DNA of 64,000 bases, taken from the NCBI GenBank assembly GCA_910584345.1, contig CAJTZX010000006.1, positions 20,620 through 84,619 of the forward strand. The letters are read 5' to 3'. This DNA is from an uncultured Eubacterium sp. GTDB lineage: Bacteria > Bacillota > Clostridia > Lachnospirales > Lachnospiraceae. Shown in pieces: positions 1 to 8,349 of this stretch. The stretch's first letter is position 1; each line of letters starts with the position of its first letter. The notes below the pieces were generated by a model. It did no database searches. It was given only the letters and a program-made list of their open reading frames with translations, and was not told the DNA's origin. The position numbers and the translations under genes were made by a program.

Positions 1-119
1 ACGCTTCCTGCGCCGCCAGTTTTTCATCTACTTTCGCTATCATCGACGCTTCCTGTGCCGCTAGTTTTTCATCTACTTTCGCTATCATCGATGCTTCCTG
101 TGCCGTCAGTTTTTCATCC
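1..119. repeat. 45-bp in-frame tandem repeat
   Basis: Units begin at 1, 46 and 91 (the last is partial) and differ by only a few substitutions. The 45-bp length keeps the reading frame of the minus-strand gene, giving a 15-residue protein repeat. The array probably continues to the left of the window. Confidence 0.85.
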
Positions 120-172
120 ATTACAGATTCCATCATATTTTTTAAGATGACAATATCCTGCTGATCTAACAT
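1..172 (-). CDS. Hypothetical repeat protein, N-terminal part (runs off window)
   Basis: The frame opens with ATG at 172 and continues off the left edge, so only about 57 residues are visible. After an N-terminal part beginning MLDQQDIVILKNMMES, the protein becomes an almost exact tandem repeat of 15 residues with the core DEKLAAQEASMIAKV. The repeat is charged and rich in Ala, Glu, Lys and Met, with hydrophobic positions spaced as in a coiled coil. I do not recognise a named family. Upstream (173-310) is AT-rich, and a weak GGGGAATAAGC precedes the ATG. A cytoplasmic coiled-coil protein is the best inference; the function is unknown. Confidence 0.55.
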   Translation of the reverse strand, partial: MLDQQDIVILKNMMESVMDEKLTAQEASMIAKVDEKLAAQEASMIAKVDEKLAAQEA

Positions 173-310
173 ACGCTTATTCCCCCTTTCTTTGTTACTC
201 TATTGTAACATATTTTTCCGGTTTCGCAAGTTTTTTAAAAATACAAAGTAAACAGTATAGAACAGTATCATATTCTTTTTTCCTATAATCGGAATAAAAA
301 AGCATAAACA

Positions 311-346
311 TCAAATAAAACCTCTGAAATGGTATCCAGAGGTTTT
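311..346 (-). terminator. Rho-independent terminator of the rnf operon
   Basis: Inverted repeat AAAACCTCTG (317-326) and CAGAGGTTTT (337-346) with a 10-nt loop, just after the rnfB stop. Read on the minus strand the stem is followed by a T-rich stretch, as expected for the end of the operon. Confidence 0.75.
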
Positions 347-359
347 ATCCGATTCTTTC

Positions 360-1166
360 TTATGACTTTGCTTCCATATGAATGACTTTTTTCGGGCACT
401 TTTCTACACAAGCGCCACACCCAGTACATTTTGTATAATCAATATGTGCGATATTATCTGTCACATGAATAGCGTCATGTTCACAATTTTTCTCACATAA
501 GTGGCACCCGATACAGCCTACGGAACAGGCTGCCATAACTTCCTTGCCTTTTCCTTTGGAATTACAGTGTACTTTTACCGGTGCATCGTAAGGTACCAGC
601 TCGATTAGCTGATTCGGACATACTACTACGCACTTGCCACATGCTTTACATGCTTCCGGATCTACAACTGCAATACCGTCTATGATATGTACAGCGTCAA
701 ACGGACATGCCTTTACACAGGATCCAAACCCCATACATCCATAGTTACAAGATTTCGGCCCTTTATTTGGTACATAAGCAACTGCCTGACAATCTTCCAC
801 GCCGCTGTATTCATAATCCTGCTTCGCTTTTTCACAGTTACCACTGCATTTAACAAATGCAACTTTACGTCCTCCTTCTTCCGCTGCAACACCCATAATC
901 TCACCGATCGCTGCTGCTACAGACGGGCCGCCAACTGGACACTGGCCAACCGGAGCTTCGCCTTTGACGATTGCTGAGGCAAGACCGGAACATCCCGGAT
1001 AACCACAGCCGCCGCAATTGTTTCCGGGAAGGACGCCCATGATCTTTTCTTCTCTTTCATCGACTTCTACCTTTAAACGGTCTCCCGCGATGCCAAGTAT
1101 CAGCCCAACCAGGATTCCCGTGCCGCCGACCGCTGCGGCAGCAATGATAATAGCTGTTATATTCAT
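360..1166 (-). CDS. rnfB: Rnf complex subunit B (multi-cluster ferredoxin-type subunit)
   Basis: RnfB carries electrons from ferredoxin into the membrane Rnf complex, which drives ion export while reducing NAD+. The 268-residue protein has one N-terminal membrane helix (about 5-26). A four-cysteine iron-sulfur domain follows (CGGCGYPGCSG near residue 50, last Cys near 76). Four ferredoxin-like cysteine groups then lie between about 134 and 262 (for example CKACGKCVVVCP and CTGCGACVEKCP). It is the last gene of the operon, 12 nt after rnfA, and is followed by a terminator. This gene order is the normal clostridial one. Confidence 0.95.
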   Translation of the reverse strand: MNITAIIIAAAAVGGTGILVGLILGIAGDRLKVEVDEREEKIMGVLPGNNCGGCGYPGCSGLASAIVKGEAPVGQCPVGGPSVAAAIGEIMGVAAEEGGRKVAFVKCSGNCEKAKQDYEYSGVEDCQAVAYVPNKGPKSCNYGCMGFGSCVKACPFDAVHIIDGIAVVDPEACKACGKCVVVCPNQLIELVPYDAPVKVHCNSKGKGKEVMAACSVGCIGCHLCEKNCEHDAIHVTDNIAHIDYTKCTGCGACVEKCPKKVIHMEAKS

Positions 1167-1178
1167 CTGACTGTCCTC

Positions 1179-1754
1179 CTATATAACTCCGGAAAATCCG
1201 AAAAATGCGATAGACATCAGTCCTGCTGTAACCAGTACGATCGCAGAGCCTTTGAATGTCTCAGGCACATCATTGTACTCAATTTTTTCACGCAGGCCTG
1301 CCATAATAACAATAGCAATAAAGAAGCCGAACGCAGTAGAAAAACCATATACGACCGTCTTTAAAATGCCATATCCGTAAGTAACACTGTTTAAAGCTAC
1401 ACCAAGCACTGCACAGTTCGTTGTAATAAGTGGTAAATATACGCCAAGTGATTCATACAAAGAGTGCATAAATTTCTTTAAAAACATTTCTACAAACTGT
1501 ACAAGCGCTGCAATAACAACAATAAATACAATTGTCTGCAAATAAGAAATATTTGCCGGATATAAAATAAATTTATAAATAATACCCGTAACAAACGCTG
1601 CTAAAGATGTTACAAAAATAACCGCAGCGCCCATGCCTGCCGCTGTGTCAACTTTCTTCGATACGCCAAGGAACGGACAGATTCCAAGGAACTGGCTGAG
1701 TACTACATTATTCACGATTGCCGCGCCAATGGCGGTTAAGATTAATTCTGTCAT
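1179..1754 (-). CDS. rnfA: Rnf complex subunit A (membrane subunit)
   Basis: A 191-residue integral membrane protein with about six hydrophobic helices and the family signature near the N-terminus (NNVVLSQFLGICPFLGVSKK). RnfA pairs with RnfE to form the membrane core holding a bridging iron-sulfur cluster; the Cys in GICPFLG and in TNCAVLG fit that role. It sits 12 nt downstream of rnfE and 12 nt upstream of rnfB, consistent with one transcript. The length is typical of the family. Confidence 0.95.
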   Translation of the reverse strand: MTELILTAIGAAIVNNVVLSQFLGICPFLGVSKKVDTAAGMGAAVIFVTSLAAFVTGIIYKFILYPANISYLQTIVFIVVIAALVQFVEMFLKKFMHSLYESLGVYLPLITTNCAVLGVALNSVTYGYGILKTVVYGFSTAFGFFIAIVIMAGLREKIEYNDVPETFKGSAIVLVTAGLMSIAFFGFSGVI

Positions 1755-1766
1755 CTTCCGGTCCTC

Positions 1767-2534
1767 CTAACCTTCATTTTTCTTTTCACTAGAATGCAGA
1801 TGGCCGCTGCACAGTGCATTACCACAGGAAGAACAATCTCCTGCCAGACATCCCTGCGCCGGAGCCAGAGGCTTTCCTTTCGCTTCTGCGCGTTTTCTCA
1901 AAATATTCATCACTGCAACAAGCATCGATAATACAAAAAATGCTCCCGGTGCAAGTACAAAGATCGTAATCGGTGTATAACCAGCTTTTCCGGCTGCTGC
2001 ATCCGCAAGCGGAAGCACCTGTACGCCAAAAATCTGCCCTGCGCCAAGAATCTCACGGAAAATACCGATTAAAGTCAGACCGCAAGTAAATCCGAGTCCC
2101 ATACCGATACCGTCAAATATAGACGGAATTACCGGATTTTTAGATGCATAACTTTCCGCACGACCTAATATAATACAGTTTACAACAATAAGTGGAATAT
2201 ACAAGCCCAGTGAAGCATACAAATCATCAAAATAGCCTTGCATTAAAAACTGAATGATCGTTACAAAAGATGCCACAACTACGATAAATGCTGGCATACG
2301 TACGCCATCCGGAATAATTTTACGCAATAGTGAAATCATCAGATTAGACATAATAAGTACAACCGTTGTAGACAGTCCCATACCGACCCCATTCATTGCT
2401 GATGTGGTAACCGCAAGTGTCGGACACATTCCAAGCATCAGTATAAAGGTTGGATTTTCTTTAATAATACCATTCTGCAGACGTTCGGTACAAATCTGTC
2501 CCAGGCTGGTATTTTTATTATTTTCTGCACCCAT
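1767..2534 (-). CDS. rnfE: Rnf complex subunit E (membrane subunit) with a Cys-rich tail
   Basis: A 255-residue membrane protein with about six helices, homologous in layout to RnfA. It has the paired cysteines expected for the membrane cluster (MLGMCPTLAVTTSA and VVNCIILGRAES). A hydrophilic C-terminal extension carries a compact cysteine group (CLAGDCSSCGNALC, then His-rich residues), beyond the usual end of the membrane domain. Its ATG overlaps the rnfG stop by one base (TAATG), so translation is probably coupled; GGAGGCGG lies six bases upstream. Confidence 0.95.
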   Translation of the reverse strand: MGAENNKNTSLGQICTERLQNGIIKENPTFILMLGMCPTLAVTTSAMNGVGMGLSTTVVLIMSNLMISLLRKIIPDGVRMPAFIVVVASFVTIIQFLMQGYFDDLYASLGLYIPLIVVNCIILGRAESYASKNPVIPSIFDGIGMGLGFTCGLTLIGIFREILGAGQIFGVQVLPLADAAAGKAGYTPITIFVLAPGAFFVLSMLVAVMNILRKRAEAKGKPLAPAQGCLAGDCSSCGNALCSGHLHSSEKKNEG

Positions 2535-3139
2535 TAATTACCGCCTCCTATACTTCTAAAATAAGCAAGTCCTGCATTGACCGCATTTGTAACGGCTCTT
2601 GTAGAAATGGTAGCGCCGCTTAACGCATCAATCTCACTGTCAGAAGACGAACCTGTTTTTGTAACCGTAAATGTCTCCACACTTTTGCCTTCAAACTGAG
2701 ATTTAAAATCCGCGTCCGCTACCTTAGAGCCAAGACCTGGCGTCTCGCTGATAGCTGTCGTCTCATATCCGTTTAACACGCCTTCCATCGTCACGCCCAT
2801 AGACAATGTAATATTCGCCTGACTGCCTTCTGTAGAGGTAACCGTGATGACATAACCGAGCGGATTGCCGGAAGCATCCAAAGCCACCTGAGCCCCTTCT
2901 ACAAGGTCATTGGCAAATCCGGCATCTGCTGCGGCTTTTGTCGCTGCGTCTGCGTCAAAATCTGCATACTCTTCAAAAGAAGCCGCATCTGCGAACACCG
3001 TTCTGTATGCAGCCTGCTTCTTATTAAAAGTTGCCGTTTCAATTGGTTTTAACGTAATGTCATGCACAAGGCCAAGTAAAAAACCGGCTATCACTGTAAT
3101 TACCGTAAGGATTACTGCATCATGGATAATCTTTTTCAT
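2534..3139 (-). CDS. rnfG: Rnf complex subunit G (covalent FMN subunit)
   Basis: RnfG is anchored by an N-terminal helix (about 8-27) with its FMN domain outside the membrane. The flavinylation motif SGATIST is at residues 174-180, with Thr177 the expected site of covalent FMN attachment. The ETPGLGSK motif typical of the family lies near 132-139. The gene overlaps the rnfD stop by four bases (ATGA), which suggests translational coupling. The length of 201 residues is normal. Confidence 0.95.
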   Translation of the reverse strand: MKKIIHDAVILTVITVIAGFLLGLVHDITLKPIETATFNKKQAAYRTVFADAASFEEYADFDADAATKAAADAGFANDLVEGAQVALDASGNPLGYVITVTSTEGSQANITLSMGVTMEGVLNGYETTAISETPGLGSKVADADFKSQFEGKSVETFTVTKTGSSSDSEIDALSGATISTRAVTNAVNAGLAYFRSIGGGN

Positions 3140-4074
3140 GCCTGCTTCCCTCCTTTGCCAAATGCTGTCGGAACTGTAAACCGTTCAATCAGCGGCACTA
3201 ACAAGTTGCTGAAAATGATCGCATAAGATACACCTTCTGCATTTGCACCGAAAATACGGAAAATTCCGGTCAGCAGCCCTAAAATAATACCAAAAATGAT
3301 CTGTCCGAGCGGAGTAATCGGTGATGTTACGTAATCGGTCGCCATAAAGAACGCACCGAGCATAATGCCGCCGCCGCAAAGCTGGGCCGTAACAAATGTC
3401 CAATCAAATCCGTGTCCGCCAAACAGCAAAATGAAAATCGTAAAAGTTATAATATAGGAAGCCGGGATCCGAAGATCAATAACTCCCATTAAAATCAAAA
3501 AGATCGCGCCGATTAATATTGCAATCGCAGAAGTCTCGCCGATCGTACCAGCAGTCTTTCCGATAAGCATATCCATCACAGTCACATCCAGCTGTTCTCC
3601 GCTTTTTAACAGAGCCAGCGGCGTTGCTGTACTTACGCCGTCATATGTAAATGCCGTCATACTTCCGGTAAATGAAATCAACAGGAAGCATCTTGCGCCA
3701 AGTGCCGGATTCATAAAGTTTTGTCCCAAACCGCCGAACAGCATTTTTACAACAACAATAGCAAAAACGCCGCCTAATACCGCCTGCCAATATGGAAGGG
3801 AAACCGGAAGGTTCAATGCCAGCAGCAGACCGGTTACAACCGCACTTAAGTCGCGCAGCGTATTTGGTCGTTTTGTAATTTTCTCAAATGCCCATTCCGA
3901 AGCCATACAGCTTAAAATGGTAATCACGATCAGGATTAAGGCCCGCAGTCCAAAGTTGTAAACGCCGAAAAGACTGGTAGGCAGCAATGCCAGAATAACA
4001 TACAGCATAATTTTGTCCGTAGTATCCTTGGCACGGACATGTGGTGAAGATGAAACTTTTAACATATCACTCAC
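3136..4074 (-). CDS. rnfD: Rnf complex subunit D (membrane flavin subunit)
   Basis: A 312-residue membrane protein with about eight to ten helices, part of the ion-translocating core. The segment DGVSTATPLALL (residues 145-156) contains the STAT-type site for phosphoester-linked FMN, probably on Thr151. The start is GTG at 4074: a GAGGTG site sits seven bases upstream. An ATG three codons further in is the alternative. It follows rnfC by 60 nt. Confidence 0.94.
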   Translation of the reverse strand: MSDMLKVSSSPHVRAKDTTDKIMLYVILALLPTSLFGVYNFGLRALILIVITILSCMASEWAFEKITKRPNTLRDLSAVVTGLLLALNLPVSLPYWQAVLGGVFAIVVVKMLFGGLGQNFMNPALGARCFLLISFTGSMTAFTYDGVSTATPLALLKSGEQLDVTVMDMLIGKTAGTIGETSAIAILIGAIFLILMGVIDLRIPASYIITFTIFILLFGGHGFDWTFVTAQLCGGGIMLGAFFMATDYVTSPITPLGQIIFGIILGLLTGIFRIFGANAEGVSYAIIFSNLLVPLIERFTVPTAFGKGGKQA

Positions 4075-4134
4075 AGTTGTTCACCTCTTTCTTCGTATTC
4101 CTTTTTATTTCTTTCTTCATTTTCCAAATTCTTC

Positions 4135-5454
4135 TTACTTTTTCCTTCTGTCCGCAAGAATGTTCTTCTTCATCGTCTTAATTGACTGTGCCAGCTGCCT
4201 TCTGGCCGGGCAGATAAAACTGCAGCTTCCACATTCCACACATTCCATTCCGTTCCACTTTTCAAACGTCTCTTTATCTCCATGATCCGAAAACTTTGCA
4301 AGCCTGGATGGGATCAAAAGCTCCGGACAGGCATCTACACAACGACCGCAGTTGATACACGCAGTCGGTGCACAGGCTGCCACTTCATCTTTTGTCATAC
4401 AAAGCAACGCAGAGCTGGTCTTTGTTGCAGGAATATCCAGTCCAAACAATGCAAATCCCATCATCGGCCCGCCAGCAATCATTTTCTGCGGAGGAAGCTT
4501 GCACCCGCCGGCTGCGTCTAATATTTCCTGAAAATTGGTCCCGGTACATACATAAAAATTACGCGGATCACTGACGGCATCTCCAGTCACGGTAAAAATA
4601 CGATTCATAACCGGTTTTCCGAGTTTTACCGCATTATATACAGCTACCAGCGTCTCTACATTATCTACAATACATCCGGCATCCGCTGGAAGCATGGCAG
4701 AATTGATCGATCTTCCAGTAACCGCATAAATAAGCTGACGCTCCCCGCCTTGCGGATATTTCGTCATAAGCTCTGCCACTTCCAGACGCGGATCATCTTT
4801 TACAATCTCTTCCAGCTTTTCAATACAGTCCTTTTTGTTATTTTCCACACCAAAAATTCCTTTTGCCTGTGGGAAAAGCTGCAATACAATCTTCATACCT
4901 TCTACAAGCTGTTCCGGATTTTCCATCATACGTCTATAGTCTGAGGTAAGATACGGTTCACATTCTGCACAATTGGCTATAATGTATTCAATTTTATCCG
5001 GTTCCTTTGGCGAAAGCTTCACATGTGTCGGGAAACCGGCGCCACCCATTCCTACAACGCCTGCATTTTTCACTTTCTCAATAATTTCCTCTTTGGATAA
5101 TAAGGAAATATTTGGAGATTGCTTGTACTCGACCTCTTTCATCTCTCCATCACTTTCAATGACAATCGAGTTAACCAGATCTCCAACCGGCACACGGCGC
5201 GGCTCAATCTTTTTGACAGTACCAGACACAGATGAATGAATTGGAGCAGACACAAATCCCCCCGCCTCCGCTATGACCTGGCCTCTTAATACGGTATCAC
5301 CGACCTTTACAATCGGCTTTGCAGGTGCGCCAATATGCTGTGATACCGGAAATACCAGTTCTCCCTTAGGGAGTAGTTCCTGCACTGGCTTTTCCTTGGA
5401 CAATTCCTTTCCTTCGAAAGGATGGACGCCATTTTTAAATGTACGTAATCCCAT
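4135..5454 (-). CDS. rnfC: Rnf complex subunit C (NADH-binding peripheral subunit)
   Basis: RnfC is the cytoplasmic subunit that carries the NAD(H) and FMN site and passes electrons to the membrane part. The 439-residue protein shows the glycine-rich NQO1-like stretch GMGGAGFPTHVK near residue 135. Two 4Fe-4S motifs lie near the C-terminus (CINCGRCVDACP and CVECGSCSFICP). It lacks the long alanine-rich tail of proteobacterial RnfC, as usual in clostridia. It is first in the operon, behind a promoter at 5525. Confidence 0.95.
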   Translation of the reverse strand: MGLRTFKNGVHPFEGKELSKEKPVQELLPKGELVFPVSQHIGAPAKPIVKVGDTVLRGQVIAEAGGFVSAPIHSSVSGTVKKIEPRRVPVGDLVNSIVIESDGEMKEVEYKQSPNISLLSKEEIIEKVKNAGVVGMGGAGFPTHVKLSPKEPDKIEYIIANCAECEPYLTSDYRRMMENPEQLVEGMKIVLQLFPQAKGIFGVENNKKDCIEKLEEIVKDDPRLEVAELMTKYPQGGERQLIYAVTGRSINSAMLPADAGCIVDNVETLVAVYNAVKLGKPVMNRIFTVTGDAVSDPRNFYVCTGTNFQEILDAAGGCKLPPQKMIAGGPMMGFALFGLDIPATKTSSALLCMTKDEVAACAPTACINCGRCVDACPELLIPSRLAKFSDHGDKETFEKWNGMECVECGSCSFICPARRQLAQSIKTMKKNILADRRKK

Positions 5455-5789
5455 ATTTTACGTCCCCTTCTTTCTAATTAGTATTTAAATCATGCATGCA
5501 TACCTTATGCGATTTCACCAGTCGATTATAACATACCCTCTCTCTTATATGTATGATCAGATTGTATTTTTCAGAATACAGTTTTGTATTTGTGTGATTC
5601 TTCGAAATACTTTTGTGAAAAACGGGGTTAAAAAATGCATGCATCCGTGATATGATAAATCTGTAGCAGCTGCCGCCATAACGAATCCCCAAGTCATCCG
5701 GCAGTTTCATCTGCAGATAGTAAATTTATCATACAATCTTTTTTATTATAATACTTTCCGAAAAATTGTGCAATATGGAGATAAAAAAA
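5455..5789. other. Divergent intergenic region between rnfC and the exonuclease gene
   Basis: Two copies of the palindrome ATGCATGCAT stand at 5492-5501 and 5635-5644. A TATAAT on the plus strand at 5747-5752 is well placed to serve the downstream plus-strand gene, though its -35 is weak. A 78-codon minus-strand frame across 5474-5710 has no ribosome site and no protein-like composition. I see no RNA gene here. Confidence 0.5.
5525..5530 (-). promoter_or_regulatory. Candidate -10 box of the rnf promoter
   Basis: TATAAT reads on the minus strand 71 nt before the rnfC start. The hexamer 17 bp upstream (TACATA) is a poor -35 match, so an activator or another factor may be needed. The leader contains a self-complementary ATGCATGCAT at 5492-5501. 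Confidence 0.45.
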
Positions 5790-6887
5790 ATGAAAAATAT
5801 CAAAAAACACAATATTTTGCCTAAAATACCCGATAACCTTGCTTTTCATCTGGAACACGCATTATTTCTTGATATTGAAACAACCGGATTTTCCCGTTCA
5901 AGAAGCCGCCTTTATCTAATTGGCGCTGCCTATGTAACAAATAACGAGCTGATGACCGAACAGTTTTTTGCTGAAGCACTGGAAGAAGAACCTCAGCTTC
6001 TTGCTGCTTTCGACAAACTTCTGGAACAATTCGATACCATCATTACATTTCATGGAAACCGCTTTGATCTTCCATTTTTAGAATCATGTAAACGAAGACA
6101 AAACATAGATTCGGTTCACCATAATATTTATTATGTAGACTTATATGAAACCGCTCATTCCTATCGGCATATTTTTGGACTGCAAAACTACAAGCAAAAG
6201 ACACTGGAATTATTTCTGGGGCTGCATCGTAAAGATATTTACAGCGGCAAAGAACTGATAAGCTGTTATCATTCTTACATTAAAAACCCGCAGCAAGAAC
6301 TTCTGGAACTATTGCTGCAGCATAATTTGGACGATATTGTTGGAATGGTACATCTGCTTTCACTGTTTACTTACGATCTGTTTTTTCACGGAGGTTTTCA
6401 GCCTATAGAATGTATACAGACTTCTTACCGAAAAGCAGATCATTCCGATGGAAAAGAACTGTCTGTTATCTGCCAATTAGAAGCATCTCTCCCGACCGCC
6501 ATTTCATGCAAAAATAATCATTTTTATCTGCATGCAAAAGGAGCGCAGGCATGCTTTTGCATTCCCATACTCGAAGATACGTTAAAATATTTTTATCCGA
6601 ACTATAAAGATTATTATTATCTGCCAAACGAAGATATCGCCGTTCATAAAAGCGTTGCGGCTTATGTTGATGCATCACATCGGGAAAAAGCAAAAGCTGC
6701 AAACTGCTACAGCAAAAAAGCAGGCCTATTTCTTCCCCAGTATCAGGAAGTCATAACGCCTGCACTTTATACCCAATATAAGTCTTGCGTGTCGTATTTT
6801 GAATGGAATCCAAAAGTAAAAGAAGATCATCTGCTTATCAAGCAATACTGTATGCATATCCTGCAAACACTTAAAAATGGTTTATAA
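5790..6887 (+). CDS. YprB-type ribonuclease H-like / DEDD exonuclease domain protein
   Basis: The protein has the DnaQ-like exonuclease fold: DIETTG near residues 28-33, FHGNRFDLPFL near 90, and HNLDDIVGM near 188-196 supply acidic metal ligands. This layout matches the YprB family, which is predicted to act on nucleic acids but has no settled substrate. The C-terminal 160 residues are unassigned and include a Cys-containing stretch. I chose ATG 5790 because GGAG lies nine bases upstream; an in-frame TTG at 5766 is possible. It converges on the small membrane-protein gene with only four bases between stops. Confidence 0.8.
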   Translation: MKNIKKHNILPKIPDNLAFHLEHALFLDIETTGFSRSRSRLYLIGAAYVTNNELMTEQFFAEALEEEPQLLAAFDKLLEQFDTIITFHGNRFDLPFLESCKRRQNIDSVHHNIYYVDLYETAHSYRHIFGLQNYKQKTLELFLGLHRKDIYSGKELISCYHSYIKNPQQELLELLLQHNLDDIVGMVHLLSLFTYDLFFHGGFQPIECIQTSYRKADHSDGKELSVICQLEASLPTAISCKNNHFYLHAKGAQACFCIPILEDTLKYFYPNYKDYYYLPNEDIAVHKSVAAYVDASHREKAKAANCYSKKAGLFLPQYQEVITPALYTQYKSCVSYFEWNPKVKEDHLLIKQYCMHILQTLKNGL

Positions 6888-6891
6888 AACA

Positions 6892-7191
6892 TTATTCTTC
6901 CTCGCCTGCATAACTATCATCCAAAACCTCAGCGGCAGTACCTTTCTGGTCTGCCGCATCTTTCTCATTGTTCCTGATACGCATAAAGCTCCAAAACACA
7001 GATGTAGAAAAAATAAAATAAATGATTGCAATTATTACAAACACCAATGCAAGAATTTTTCCGAATGAAATTTCTATTTTCATCTTCTTTCTCTTATTTT
7101 TTACAGCTGTTTGTTTCACAGCTTTTTCCGATACCTCGCCTGCTGCAACAGCTTCTGGCTGTTCCTGCGTTTTTTGCTCTTTGCTGTTCAT
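6892..7191 (-). CDS. Small single-helix membrane protein coupled to cheR
   Basis: A 99-residue protein with a charged N-terminal half rich in Lys, Gln and Glu, one membrane helix (about 45-67), and an acidic tail ending in EEE. Its ATG shares a base with the cheR stop (TAATG), so it is probably made in proportion to CheR. I do not recognise a family. The Lys-rich segment KNKRKKMK before the helix suggests the N-terminus is cytoplasmic. Confidence 0.6.
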   Translation of the reverse strand: MNSKEQKTQEQPEAVAAGEVSEKAVKQTAVKNKRKKMKIEISFGKILALVFVIIAIIYFIFSTSVFWSFMRIRNNEKDAADQKGTAAEVLDDSYAGEEE

Positions 7192-7973
7192 TATTTTAAC
7201 CCTTTGACAAAAAAGAATGATGAAGATCTTTCATAATTCAATTCTTTGTAATTCATGATCTGCTCGGTACTGCCGATAAATAATATTCCTTCTTTTTTTA
7301 ATGCCTGATTAAACTTAATATAAATCTCTTCTTTGGCATCATCTGTAAAATAAATAACTACATTTCTGCATACAATCATATCACATCCCGTCGGATACGG
7401 ATCACGCAGCAAATTGTGCTCTTTAAATTCTACCCGCTTTTTAATCTCATCCGAAATTTGATAAGAAGCTCCAATTTTGTTGAAATACTTTTTCTTTAAA
7501 TCATCCGGTACGTTTGCAATACTTTTTTCATTGTATAATCCAACCCGGGCTTTCTCTAACACCTGTTTATCAATATCTGTCGCCAAAATATGTATCTGAT
7601 TCAATGGAATGTGCTTAGATAACGCCATGACAAGGGAATATGGCTCATCTCCCGTAGAACAGGCTGCACTCCAGATTTTTAAATTTTTGCCAAATTTTTT
7701 AATTAATTCTGGAAACACTTTTTTATCCAAGATCGACCACTGATCCGGATTGCGATAAAATTCGGATACATTAATTGTCAGAAAGTTTACAAACTGTTCC
7801 AGAACTGCTTTATCGGTCTTTAACAAAGACACATACTGATCGTATGTTTTTGCATTTGTTTTACCGATCAGCGTATCAATTCTGCGCTTCATCTGTTTTT
7901 CTTTGTAGCAGTTTAAATCAATTTTTGTTAAAGTCAATACGTCTTTTTTAAATTTTTCGTAATTTTCAAACAT
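7191..7973 (-). CDS. cheR: CheR-type chemoreceptor methyltransferase (orphan copy)
   Basis: CheR methylates glutamates of chemoreceptors using S-adenosylmethionine. The 260-residue protein has the N-terminal helical domain (FLTINVSEFYRNPDQW near 64-79). The Rossmann methyltransferase domain follows, with IWSAACSTGDEPYSLVM near 98 and the CRNVVIYF motif near 204. It is far from the main chemotaxis block, which has its own cheR at 38.9 kb, and is followed only by the small membrane protein. It may serve a different receptor set. Confidence 0.92.
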   Translation of the reverse strand: MFENYEKFKKDVLTLTKIDLNCYKEKQMKRRIDTLIGKTNAKTYDQYVSLLKTDKAVLEQFVNFLTINVSEFYRNPDQWSILDKKVFPELIKKFGKNLKIWSAACSTGDEPYSLVMALSKHIPLNQIHILATDIDKQVLEKARVGLYNEKSIANVPDDLKKKYFNKIGASYQISDEIKKRVEFKEHNLLRDPYPTGCDMIVCRNVVIYFTDDAKEEIYIKFNQALKKEGILFIGSTEQIMNYKELNYERSSSFFFVKGLK

Positions 7974-8091
7974 TCGGTCTGGACACTCCCATATTAAAAT
8001 ATTTTCGGAACCGCCACAAAATCATTTGCCATTTATTCCTATGATAAAACAGCACAAGTTCTTTCATAACCGTTCCATATGGCTGATAAAA

Positions 8092-8304
8092 ACAGCATAT
8101 AAACAACCATGCTGCTTAGGAACTGTATGTAAATAACCCATGATCTTTGCTTGTCTTTTTCTCCGATAGCGCCATGCAAAAATCAGTTACATAGCCCGCT
8201 ACAGCGTGCCCCCTAGGGTATGCGCCTGATTTTTGCATGGCACTCTCGAAGAAAAATCCTGCGCAAATATCACAGGTTATTTACTACAGTTCCTTATATG
8301 CTGT
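8092..8304. repeat. Large imperfect palindrome between rpsA and cheR
   Basis: Arms of 68 nt (8119-8186 and 8226-8293) match as inverted repeats over roughly three quarters of positions by eye. They begin GGAACTGTA and end GCCATGCAAAAATCAG against the reverse complement. A shorter outer pair (ACAGCATATAA at 8092 and its complement ending 8304) extends the element. The gap between 7974 and 8349 holds no gene. A related half-element occurs at 22196-22285, so this looks like a non-autonomous mobile or structured repeat. Confidence 0.65.
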
Positions 8305-8349
8305 ACTTTTTGCCGTATTCGGCTGATAATACCGGTCTACAGCTCTTTT

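Noticed and set aside
5525..5620. Redox regulator (Rex) site upstream of rnf
   Set aside because: Looked for TTGTTAA with an inverted partner; none seen, only ATGCATGCAT palindromes.
5474..5710. 78-codon minus-strand frame before rnfC
   Set aside because: No ribosome site, rare-residue composition, and it covers the likely rnf promoter and leader.
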